A DNA stretch of 51,750 nt from Marinobacter bryozoorum (GTDB taxonomy: Bacteria > Pseudomonadota > Gammaproteobacteria > Pseudomonadales > Oleiphilaceae): NCBI RefSeq assembly GCF_023156245.1, contig NZ_JAKZAH010000026.1:1-51750 (forward strand). The letters are read 5' to 3'. The notes beneath the pieces were generated by a model. The model saw only the letters and a program-made list of their open reading frames with translations. It did not search any database and was not told the origin of the DNA. The stretch's first letter is position 1; the number at the start of each line of letters is the position of its first letter. Shown piece by piece: positions 44,806-51,750 of this stretch. The position numbers and the translations under genes are program-made.

Positions 44806-45429
44806 TCAGCGAAGATCCGGATTCAGCGTGTAAGTAGCCGTAACCCGCTCGCTCGCCAGTACGTGCCCTTCCATCGCCTTGCGAACAGCCTCCCCATCGA
44901 ACTCACCGTCCAGGCCCAGGGTTTCCACATCCAGCGCATAGACTTCGTAGTGATAGTGGTGCACCAGTTCGTCGTTCCAGGGCGGGCAGGGGCCATCATA
45001 GCCACCGTAGGTGCCAGCCATGTCCGGGTTACCGGCCAGAAACTGGGTGAAGTTATTGACCCCGCGGATGCCAATGGGACCAGGGCCCGGCTGCTTGCCC
45101 TTGGGGCTGACGCCGTCACTGTCCTCGCCTTCGGGAATACAGCTGGTGGTAGCGGGAACATCCACCAGCAACCAGTGGAAGAAGTCCACCCGGGGAATGT
45201 CTTTCGAGACCGCCTTGCCTTCCTGGTTGACGTCGTCTGCCACGCTGGGCACGTCGGAATCAAACATCACCACGGCAAAGCTCTTTGTACCTTCAGGGGC
45301 GTCCTGCCAGGTAACTTCCGGATTGCGATTGGGACCAAAACTCATGTGGTCTTCTTCGCTGTACACACCAAACGCAAACTTCTCCGGGACCGGCTGGCCC
45401 TCGGTAATACCGTTAAACTGAACCTTCAT
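44806..45429 (-). CDS. YbhB/YbcL (PEBP, Raf-kinase-inhibitor-like) protein
   Basis: A 207-residue PEBP-fold protein. It shows the ligand-site strand KSFAVVMFDSDVP, the FFHWLLVDVPA segment, and YGGYDGPCPPWNDELVHHYHYEVYALD, all typical of the bacterial YbhB group. The ATG at 45429 follows CAGGAG. It has no signal peptide. Bacterial PEBP proteins have no settled function. It stands alone. Confidence 0.92.
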   Translation of the reverse strand: MKVQFNGITEGQPVPEKFAFGVYSEEDHMSFGPNRNPEVTWQDAPEGTKSFAVVMFDSDVPSVADDVNQEGKAVSKDIPRVDFFHWLLVDVPATTSCIPEGEDSDGVSPKGKQPGPGPIGIRGVNNFTQFLAGNPDMAGTYGGYDGPCPPWNDELVHHYHYEVYALDVETLGLDGEFDGEAVRKAMEGHVLASERVTATYTLNPDLR

Positions 45430-45578
45430 GGTTTGCTCCTGTTGGCTATTACAAATACTCCCCGGTTTTAGCAGTTGCGTGGCGGACTTGTCCAGATCGG
45501 GGCTCCGGGTCATCGGGCTTCAAATGACCCAAAAGCCCAGCGGTGTTGTATTACCCGGGTACCAACTACTGCCTTCCC

Positions 45579-46136
45579 TCAGCTCTTTTTCCTGGTCCAC
45601 TCAAACTTTTTGAACGGCTCATCGATCGGCGTCTCGGCGATGTGGTTCACGTAGTTACTCATGGTTTTCTGGGCCACGCCGAGGACCACTTCCAGCACCT
45701 GCTGTTGCTCATACCCGGCATCGTAGAAAGCCTGCAGAGCGTCTTTTGTGACTTTACCGCGCTTACGGACCACCGCCAGGGTGAAGTCACGCAGCGCTTC
45801 CAGCTTGTCGTCCGGCAGTGGCGTTTCGTTGCGCAGGGCTTCGGTAATCTCTTCCGGCACTTTCATCATGTTGGCGATGCCGGTGTGGGCGGGTACGCAA
45901 TAGTGGCACTCGTTCTCCACGTTGATCGTCTGCCAGACCACGGTCTGTTCGTTGGCGTTGAAGCTGGTGTTGGTGAACAGGCCGTGGAGGGTCTGGTAGC
46001 CCTCAAGCAGGCCAGGTGCTTCTGCCATGACGGCGTGCAGGCTGGGAATCATGCCCATGTTCTTTTTGGAACCTTCCAGCAGGGGCTTGGCGCGTTCGGG
46101 GGCAGAGTCGACATCGTGCAAGGCAAAGTCAGTCAT
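45579..46136 (-). CDS. Carboxymuconolactone decarboxylase/AhpD-like protein
   Basis: A 185-residue all-helical AhpD-like protein. The CXXC redox pair is in VENECHYCVPAHTGIANMM. The gene diverges from a TetR regulator and the two share operator-like sites, so it is probably that regulator's target. AhpD-like proteins often reduce or detoxify peroxides or small electrophiles; the substrate here is unknown. The ATG at 46136 has AGGAA upstream. The frame stays open for another ~245 codons upstream, across the TetR gene, but that is antisense shadow. Confidence 0.87.
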   Translation of the reverse strand: MTDFALHDVDSAPERAKPLLEGSKKNMGMIPSLHAVMAEAPGLLEGYQTLHGLFTNTSFNANEQTVVWQTINVENECHYCVPAHTGIANMMKVPEEITEALRNETPLPDDKLEALRDFTLAVVRKRGKVTKDALQAFYDAGYEQQQVLEVVLGVAQKTMSNYVNHIAETPIDEPFKKFEWTRKKS

Positions 46137-46149
46137 AGGAACCTCCGTT

Positions 46150-46167
46150 TTTGAATGATTGCTCAAA
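46150..46167. promoter_or_regulatory. TetR-type operator 1
   Basis: TTTGAATGATTGCTCAAA is a near-palindrome 14 bp upstream of the AhpD-like start codon. It matches operator 2 in inverted orientation under the consensus TTGAATGRTYRCTCAAA. Confidence 0.7.
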
Positions 46168-46188
46168 TTCAACCTCACCCTAGCTGTA

Positions 46189-46206
46189 TTTGAGTGACCA
46201 TTCAAG
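46189..46206. promoter_or_regulatory. TetR-type operator 2
   Basis: TTTGAGTGACCATTCAAG is the inverted counterpart of operator 1. It abuts a TATAAT -10 box at 46208-46213 reading toward tetR, with a weak TGTATT -35 at 46185. Binding there would block the regulator's own promoter. Confidence 0.7.
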
Positions 46207-46244
46207 TTATAATCGCACAAATTCTGACCGGCGGATGTTGTTCC

Positions 46245-46856
46245 ATGCCAAGAATCGCCAAGTATGACCGGGAAAAAGCCCTGGAGGATGCCGTCAGACT
46301 GTTCTGGGAACGGGGCTACGGCGGTGCATCGATGAAACAGATCGAACAGGCGCTGGATATGCGGCCCGGCAGTTTGTATGCCACCTTTGGCAACAAGGAC
46401 GGTCTGTTCCGGGAAGCGTTGGCGGTGTATACAGGGCGTATGTCCAACTCCATGGGCAGAGCACTGGAAGAGTCGCCAACTATCATGGAGGGGATCTTCA
46501 CTTACCTGAGATCCCTCACGGAGCAGATTACCGCTCCGGATTCTCCCGCAAGGGCCTGCCTGGTCGTGAAGACCCTCCTGGAAGTCACTTCCGACCAGCC
46601 GGAACTTCGGGACCTCGTTAACCGACGCCTCCGGGAAGTCGAAGATTACCTGGCCGAGCTGTTCGAACGGGCACGGGAGCAGGGTGAACTGAAACCGGGC
46701 GTAGAAAGCCGCCGGCTCGCCCGCCTGGTACAGTCCCAGATCATGGGGTTGCGCTCGCTGGCCCAGCGGGACATCGACACAGACAGCGTAAAAAACCTGA
46801 CCGAAGACATCATTACCGCCCTGGGCGCCTTTACGCAGCACCCCACCACGCACTAA
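46245..46856 (+). CDS. TetR family transcriptional regulator
   Basis: This 203-residue repressor has an N-terminal helix-turn-helix ([48 protein letters not shown]), typical of the AcuR/YxaF-like subgroup. The C-terminal ligand domain includes [26 protein letters not shown]. The ATG at 46245 is chosen because earlier codons fall in the operator region. It diverges from the AhpD-like gene, with two matching operators in between, which suggests control of both genes. The inducer is unknown. Confidence 0.92.
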   Translation: MPRIAKYDREKALEDAVRLFWERGYGGASMKQIEQALDMRPGSLYATFGNKDGLFREALAVYTGRMSNSMGRALEESPTIMEGIFTYLRSLTEQITAPDSPARACLVVKTLLEVTSDQPELRDLVNRRLREVEDYLAELFERAREQGELKPGVESRRLARLVQSQIMGLRSLAQRDIDTDSVKNLTEDIITALGAFTQHPTTH

Positions 46857-46891
46857 CCTCTTGGAACACAACGTTTCAGGAGAGAGAGACC

Positions 46892-48568
46892 ATGACCGAC
46901 GACAAGCGACGTCGCCATTCCGCCCCAGTGGTCGACGGCCTGGGTAAATCCGCCAGCCGTGCCATGCTCCGGGCTGTGGGGTTCACCGACGAGGATTTCC
47001 GCAAGCCACAGGTGGGTGTTGCCTCCACCTGGAGCAACCTGACCCCCTGCAACATGCATATTGACGGCCTGGCGCGGGAAGCGGCCAGGGGCGCCGACCA
47101 GGCCGGCGGCAAGAGCCTGATTTTCAATACCATCACGGTTTCTGACGGCATTGCCAACGGTACCGAGGGCATGAAGTATTCCCTGGTGTCCAGGGAAGTC
47201 ATCGCCGACTCCATTGAAACCGTGGCCGGCTGCGAGGGCTTTGATGGCCTGGTGGCCATCGGCGGCTGCGACAAGAACATGCCCGGTTGCGTCATGGGCC
47301 TGGCGCGCCTGAACCGGCCTTCGGTGTTCGTCTACGGTGGCACCATCCAGCCCGGCGAGAACCACACCGATATCATCTCCGTGTTCGAGGCGGTTGGCGC
47401 CCACGCCCAGGGCAACATGGACCTGATCGAAGTGAAGCAGATCGAGGAGACCGCCATTCCCGGCCCTGGCTCCTGCGGTGGCATGTACACCGCCAACACC
47501 ATGGCGTCGGCCATCGAGGCCATGGGCATGAGCCTGCCGGGCAGTTCCGCCCAGAACGCGGTATCCGACACCAAGCTGGCGGACTGCGAAGCCGCCGGCG
47601 CCGCAGTGCTGAAACTGCTGGACGAGGACATCAAGCCCTCCGACATCATGACCCGCAAGGCCTTCGAGAACGCTATCACCGTGGTCATTGCCCTGGGTGG
47701 CTCCACCAACGCCGTGCTACACCTGCTGGGCATGGCCAGCACCATGGGCGTGGAGCTGAGCCTGGATGATTTCGTGCAGATCGGGAAGAAGGTACCGGTA
47801 CTGGCGGACCTGCGGCCGTCCGGGCACTACATGATGTCAGAACTGGTGGCCATTGGCGGCATCCAGCCGCTGATGAAGATGCTGCTGGACCGGAGCCTGC
47901 TCCATGGCGACTGCCTGACCGTCACCGGCAAGACCCTGGCGGAAAACCTGGCGGAGGTGGAAGCCTACCCCGAAGGCCAGGACATCATTCACGCCTTCGA
48001 CAACCCCATCAAGGCAGACAGCCACCTGCGGATTCTCTACGGCAACCTGTCACCCACCGGCGCCGTGGCCAAGATCACCGGCAAGGAAGGCACCCACTTT
48101 ACTGGCAAGGCACGGGTGTTCCATTCCGAGGAAGAAGCCCAGGAGCGCATCATGGATGGTACCGTGGTGGCTGGCGACGTGTTGGTGATCCGTTACGAGG
48201 GCCCGAAGGGTGGCCCCGGCATGCGGGAAATGCTGACCCCCACCTCCGCCATCATGGGCAAGGGCCTGGGCAGCGATGTGGCGCTGATCACCGATGGCCG
48301 TTTCTCCGGCGGCAGCCACGGCTTCGTGGTGGGCCATATCACCCCGGAAGCCGCCGAAGGCGGACCCATCGCGCTGGTTGAGAACGGTGATACAATCACC
48401 ATCGACGCAGTGAACAACACCATCGAGCTGGACGTCACCGATGCAGAGCTGCAGCGTCGCCGCCAGAACTGGCAGGCGCCGGCCCCCCGGTTTACCCGCG
48501 GCGTGCTGGCGAAATACGCCAGGACCGTCAGCTCGGCGTCCAACGGCGCGGTAACAGACCTGCCCTGA
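46892..48568 (+). CDS. ilvD: Dihydroxy-acid dehydratase
   Basis: This 558-residue iron-sulfur enzyme makes 2-keto acids for isoleucine, valine and leucine synthesis. Cluster cysteines are visible in [18 protein letters not shown] and [23 protein letters not shown] and [20 protein letters not shown] are diagnostic. The length fits the short IlvD type, distinct from the ~615-residue E. coli form. AGGAG precedes the ATG. It follows tetR by 35 bp but is unlikely to be part of its regulon. Confidence 0.95.
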   Translation: MTDDKRRRHSAPVVDGLGKSASRAMLRAVGFTDEDFRKPQVGVASTWSNLTPCNMHIDGLAREAARGADQAGGKSLIFNTITVSDGIANGTEGMKYSLVSREVIADSIETVAGCEGFDGLVAIGGCDKNMPGCVMGLARLNRPSVFVYGGTIQPGENHTDIISVFEAVGAHAQGNMDLIEVKQIEETAIPGPGSCGGMYTANTMASAIEAMGMSLPGSSAQNAVSDTKLADCEAAGAAVLKLLDEDIKPSDIMTRKAFENAITVVIALGGSTNAVLHLLGMASTMGVELSLDDFVQIGKKVPVLADLRPSGHYMMSELVAIGGIQPLMKMLLDRSLLHGDCLTVTGKTLAENLAEVEAYPEGQDIIHAFDNPIKADSHLRILYGNLSPTGAVAKITGKEGTHFTGKARVFHSEEEAQERIMDGTVVAGDVLVIRYEGPKGGPGMREMLTPTSAIMGKGLGSDVALITDGRFSGGSHGFVVGHITPEAAEGGPIALVENGDTITIDAVNNTIELDVTDAELQRRRQNWQAPAPRFTRGVLAKYARTVSSASNGAVTDLP

Positions 48569-48718
48569 TACCCGAATAACAACAGCCGGACCCTCGACCT
48601 GCCACCCATGGCCGGAAGTTCGAGGGTACCGGCGGCTTCCCCAGATATCAGTGAAGAGAGCCAGTGGCCCTGACCAACTCAGGACCCCTGCCTGTCTTTA
48701 CTTACAGGAAAGCAGTCA

Positions 48719-50026
48719 ATGAGCGAACCTCATCATATCGTCGTTGTCGGCGGCGGCGCCGGCGGCCTGGAACTGGTCACCCGCCTGGGCAACAAGCTGG
48801 GGCGCAAGGGCAAGGCCCGCATTACCCTGGTGGACGCCGGCCTGACCCATGTCTGGAAGCCCCTGCTGCACGAAGTGGCCTCCGGCTCCCTGGACGCCAA
48901 TGCCAACGAGATCAACTACCGCGCCCACGCCCGCAAGCACCACTACGAGTTCCAGCTCGGCCGCATGACCGGCCTCGACCGCCAGAATCACCGGATTGTC
49001 ATTGCACCCTTCCTGGACAATGACGGCAACGAGGTGGTGCCGGAGCGGGACATTCATTACGACACCCTGGTCATCTCCGTGGGCAGCACCGCCAATGATT
49101 TTGGCACCCCCGGCGCCCAGGACCACTGCCTGTTCCTGGACAGCCTGCCCCAGGCCCGGCGATTCCATAACCTGATGCTCAACGCCTTCCTGCGCAAGAA
49201 CCACAATGCCCGCGAAGGGCTGGACCACCAGTTGCCCATCACCATTATCGGCGCCGGTGCCACCGGCGTGGAGCTGGCGGCAGAGCTGAGACTGGCCTCC
49301 CGGGAGCTGCCGGTCTACGGCATGAATCACCTGGCGCCCGAGGATATCCGGATCTCGGTCATCGAGGCTGCGGACCGCATCCTGCCCGCGCTGCCCGCCC
49401 GCCTGTCACTGGCCGCCACCCGCGAGCTGGAACGACAGAACGTGCAGGTACTGACCGGTCAGCCCGTGGCGGAAGTCCGGGAGCATGACATCGTGATGAA
49501 GGATGGCACCGAGATACCGTCACAGATGACCATCTGGGCGGCGGGTATCAAGGCACCGGAATGGATAGGGAAGCTGGACCTGGAAACCAACCGGGGCAAT
49601 CAGGTGGTGGTCAAACAGACCCTGCAGTCCGTAACCGACCCGGACATCTTTGCCTTCGGCGACTGCGCCGCCTGTCCACAGCCCGGCTCCGACCGCCCGG
49701 TTCCACCACGGGCCCAGGCCGCGCACCAGCAGGCGGATACGCTGTTCAAGACACTGCGTCATCGGATTGAAGGCGGCGAACCGGTGCCATTCGTGTACCA
49801 CGACCATGGCTCGCTGATTAACTTCAGCCGATACACCACGGTGGGCAACCTGATGGGCAATCTCTCCGGACGATCCATGTATGTGGAAGGCAAGGTGGCC
49901 CGGCTGTTCTATGCATCCCTGTACCGAATGCACCAGAACGCCCTGCACGGGCCCGTACGTACTGCCATCATCTGGGCCATGGACCGGGTCAGCAGGGCCA
50001 TGCAGCCGAGGCTGAAACTGCACTGA
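48719..50026 (+). CDS. Type II NADH dehydrogenase-like FAD oxidoreductase
   Basis: A 435-residue NDH-2 family flavoprotein that would pass NADH electrons to quinone without pumping protons. The FAD motif is VVVGGGAGGLELVTRLG and the NAD motif TIIGAGATGVELAAEL. Other features are TWVWKPLLHEVASGS-like (here THVWKPLLHEVASGS), the quinone-site-like FAFGDCAACPQPGS and AAHQQADTL. The C-terminal ~60 residues are amphipathic (MYVEGKVARLFYASLYRMHQ) and may dock on the membrane. AGGAA precedes the ATG. It stands alone. Confidence 0.9.
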   Translation: MSEPHHIVVVGGGAGGLELVTRLGNKLGRKGKARITLVDAGLTHVWKPLLHEVASGSLDANANEINYRAHARKHHYEFQLGRMTGLDRQNHRIVIAPFLDNDGNEVVPERDIHYDTLVISVGSTANDFGTPGAQDHCLFLDSLPQARRFHNLMLNAFLRKNHNAREGLDHQLPITIIGAGATGVELAAELRLASRELPVYGMNHLAPEDIRISVIEAADRILPALPARLSLAATRELERQNVQVLTGQPVAEVREHDIVMKDGTEIPSQMTIWAAGIKAPEWIGKLDLETNRGNQVVVKQTLQSVTDPDIFAFGDCAACPQPGSDRPVPPRAQAAHQQADTLFKTLRHRIEGGEPVPFVYHDHGSLINFSRYTTVGNLMGNLSGRSMYVEGKVARLFYASLYRMHQNALHGPVRTAIIWAMDRVSRAMQPRLKLH

Positions 50027-50524
50027 ATCCAGCCGGGGCGGACAAAGGCAACAGGCCAGCCAGGCCCGGGACCCGCTGGATGAGTGGCCTGAAATTCTGG
50101 AGCGGGTGAAGGGAATCTAACTATAGTTATTAATCAATCAATTAAAGACAAAAACCCGGTTCGTCATACAACTCCCCATACAAGCTGAGCGACCCTGCAT
50201 TTTTGGTGTTTTTTTGTAACGGGCAACCGGAATGGTACTTTTAAACGGCGGAATACGTTCCGTCTGCATGGACGCCACTCAGCACCGAACTCAGAGTCCA
50301 TCAGCTATATGATCCTACATCGTTAGAGCCACTACCACCGCAACCGGGGTTAACCAATCGTGTTCATTTGACCGCCTGGCAACCCGAGCTTGGTTCTGTG
50401 TTCAATGTTCGACATTCAGCTCCCACCTCTGTTCTCTATTGCAGGGTGCCCTAAACTTGGGTACGTTTACCAGTATGCCGACAAGTCAATGACATAGATC
50501 TTTGGTAGTAGCAGGGACCGTATC
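50027..50524. other. Non-coding spacer, GC-rich to AT-rich transition
   Basis: No complete gene is seen. A 16-codon open tail at 50070-50120 reads DPLDEWPEILERVKGI and stop, which looks like the end of a protein without its body, possibly a gene remnant. From about 50120 the sequence becomes AT-rich. No tRNA or terminal inverted repeats were found. The change coincides with the foreign-looking gene that follows. Confidence 0.4.
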
Positions 50525-51634
50525 ATGGGTTTATTTGATTTTCTAAAGGATTATAGCCTGGAAGCCCGCGAAATCAGAGATTACCTGGTTAACGAATGGG
50601 GCATGAAAGATGAATACGCTAACCCATTTGTCCATACTTACAAAAAAAATCTCGGACAGATTCTGAATCAAGGCAGAGCAAAGGTTGCGTCCATCGACCC
50701 CTCCTCTCCCGATTCTGGTGGATTCCTCCACGCCATGAATGAGAACGAACTACGCTTCTCAATAGTTAATCAAGCGTATCTTGCGTACTTCAGGGACCTA
50801 AGATCCGGAAAATATATTAAAACCCCTGTCGAATACGCTATCTGGGCAATTCTTGTAAAAGAAAACGAGTTAATATCCGCACACAACCCCGCATTCGCTA
50901 ATTTTGTAATCAGTAATGCCGAAGAAAAAGTGCCTTTCCTAGATAACGTCTTCAAATTTGAGGATCTGGGCAATGAGTCTCAGCTGACATCTGACACATT
51001 TATCCCAGAAACGCCAATAGCTTCAAAACCCACTCAAAAAGAATCTGGCAAAGAGAGAAAAGGTTTTAAATCACGCGACCCTGCTAGAATCAAAGTCTCC
51101 ATCAATCTGAACGAAAACAAGTGGCGTTTCTTTGAATCAAGCCACAGCATAGGCGTGAGTTATTATCAGGCACTACTGGGAATCAATAGCTTCGGTAAAG
51201 AGCTTTCTGACAAAACAGCGTCACAGCTTGTGAACCAATTTCCATCACCTTTTAGGTCGTATTACTTAGAGGTTTATCAGAGATTAATAAACTGCATGCA
51301 CCATTCTATCGAGAACTTTAAATTCCCAGAAATCAAGGAATACTCTCATGTCGTTGACTACTTTTTGATTCTTGTATTATGCCGTATATTTTTTAATAAT
51401 GGTGAGAGCCCCGAATCGGCTTCTGTTAATTATCTTTATTTTTTCATAAGCCGTTGTGTAGAGATAGATAAGAAGGAAGGATTATTGTTTCAGAAATTAT
51501 CCTTAGACGCCCCACTACAGGCAGCTAACAATATGCTGCATGATATTGGGTCGTTGAATATCACTGAGCTCCCAAGTGATATGATGGCACAGATTAAAAA
51601 ATCAGTTTCAGAAATCGAAACCCGTCAAGGCTAA
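50525..51634 (+). CDS. Hypothetical protein, AT-rich orphan gene
   Basis: This 369-residue protein is not recognised. The gene is much richer in A/T than the rest of the window and uses AT-ending codons, a sign of recent transfer. It has no signal peptide and no clear membrane helix. It has a hydrophilic linker near residues 155-185 (SKPTQKESGKERKGFKSRDPA) between an N-terminal ~150-residue part and a C-terminal helical part. The latter includes two hydrophobic helices (VVDYFLILVLCRIFFNNG). There is no nuclease, kinase or toxin motif that I can see. The ATG at 50525 has a weak AGGGA upstream. Confidence 0.75.
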   Translation: MGLFDFLKDYSLEAREIRDYLVNEWGMKDEYANPFVHTYKKNLGQILNQGRAKVASIDPSSPDSGGFLHAMNENELRFSIVNQAYLAYFRDLRSGKYIKTPVEYAIWAILVKENELISAHNPAFANFVISNAEEKVPFLDNVFKFEDLGNESQLTSDTFIPETPIASKPTQKESGKERKGFKSRDPARIKVSINLNENKWRFFESSHSIGVSYYQALLGINSFGKELSDKTASQLVNQFPSPFRSYYLEVYQRLINCMHHSIENFKFPEIKEYSHVVDYFLILVLCRIFFNNGESPESASVNYLYFFISRCVEIDKKEGLLFQKLSLDAPLQAANNMLHDIGSLNITELPSDMMAQIKKSVSEIETRQG

Positions 51635-51710
51635 AGTTATTTCTGGGGACAGCAACTGGCAGGAATTTATCATCTAGGAGTCTGCGCGGCAGGAGACACC
51701 TTCTGGCATA

Positions 51711-51750
51711 ATGCGTAAAAATTCTTCATCACCGGAGAATCTGATGGGAA
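51711..51750 (+). CDS. Possible start of a further gene, cut by the window end
   Basis: An open frame begins at ATG 51711 (MRKNSSSPENLMG) and runs out of the window. AGGAG lies about 18 bp upstream, farther than usual. Thirteen codons are too few to identify anything. Confidence 0.25.
   Translation, partial: MRKNSSSPENLMG

Noticed and set aside
45579..46871. A 430-codon open frame on the minus strand extending the AhpD-like gene upstream
   Set aside because: The extra ~245 codons run antisense through the clearly coding TetR gene and across the operators. The AhpD-like family starts at 46136, with a ribosome site.
50070..50120. A 16-codon tail reading DPLDEWPEILERVKGI and stop
   Set aside because: It looks protein-like but has no start and no body. 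It is noted as a possible remnant, not annotated as a pseudogene.

Overview
The window is GC-rich, densely coded chromosomal DNA from a marine or halophilic gammaproteobacterium. The pointers are an ectoine-type osmolyte operon with its dedicated aspartate kinase, a MexAB-like RND pump, TonB, YfbR and sigma-54 control of nitrate assimilation. The gene set and the intergenic palindromes look Marinobacter-like; that is an inference from gene content, with no database search behind it. Only the last ~1.5 kb, which holds an orphan gene, departs clearly in composition (AT-rich).

Layout. 1-1.3 kb: the C-terminal part of a TonB protein (its Pro-Glu spacer is a perfect DNA hexamer repeat) and a SprT-like metalloprotease gene. 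1.5-13.0 kb: a nitrate assimilation locus. The nitrate reductase nasA faces left. Facing right are an ABC nitrate importer (binding protein, permease, ATPase), a NirB-like FAD reductase, nirB and nirD. The importer operon and the nitrite reductase operon each start with a sigma-54 promoter (GG-N10-GC) and a leader RNA. In each leader a hexaloop hairpin with loop ATTGGC is mutually exclusive with a U-tailed terminator, the arrangement expected for NasT/ANTAR antitermination. 13.4-20.8 kb: a membrane diguanylate cyclase, yfbR with a large AsmA-like DUF748 protein, pdxH, a phosphopantetheinyl transferase, tag and two small conserved genes.

21.0-24.5 kb (minus): ectA, ectB and the ectoine-type aspartokinase, but no ectC; the ectB-ask gap is only 128 bp. 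24.6-30.4 kb (minus): a co-oriented set of a TVP38-flavin disulfide reductase fusion, a radical SAM protein, a sodium:solute symporter and a degenerate metallophosphoesterase. Their joint role is unknown, and this is the best candidate for an undescribed system. 30.7-37.5 kb (minus): an RND pump with its adaptor and a SulP-universal stress protein pair.

37.7-43.8 kb: an LpxH-like phosphoesterase, a sulfur module (periplasmic rhodanese, YeeE/YedE permease, 65-residue Cys-containing membrane protein), an aberrant ADP-ribosylglycohydrolase-like protein and an MFS transporter. 43.9-50.0 kb: a YiiX-like cysteine hydrolase, a PEBP protein, an AhpD-like protein divergent from a TetR regulator with two matching operators between them, ilvD and an NDH-2 enzyme. 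50.5-51.6 kb: the AT-rich orphan.

Six large intergenic palindromes stand out. Four share a central core (CTCGCTTCGCTCAGACA) while their long arms differ in sequence from copy to copy yet stay self-complementary. Two others have a long outer stem enclosing two smaller hairpins. A G-run hexamer repeat with G-quadruplex spacing lies between nirB and nirD.
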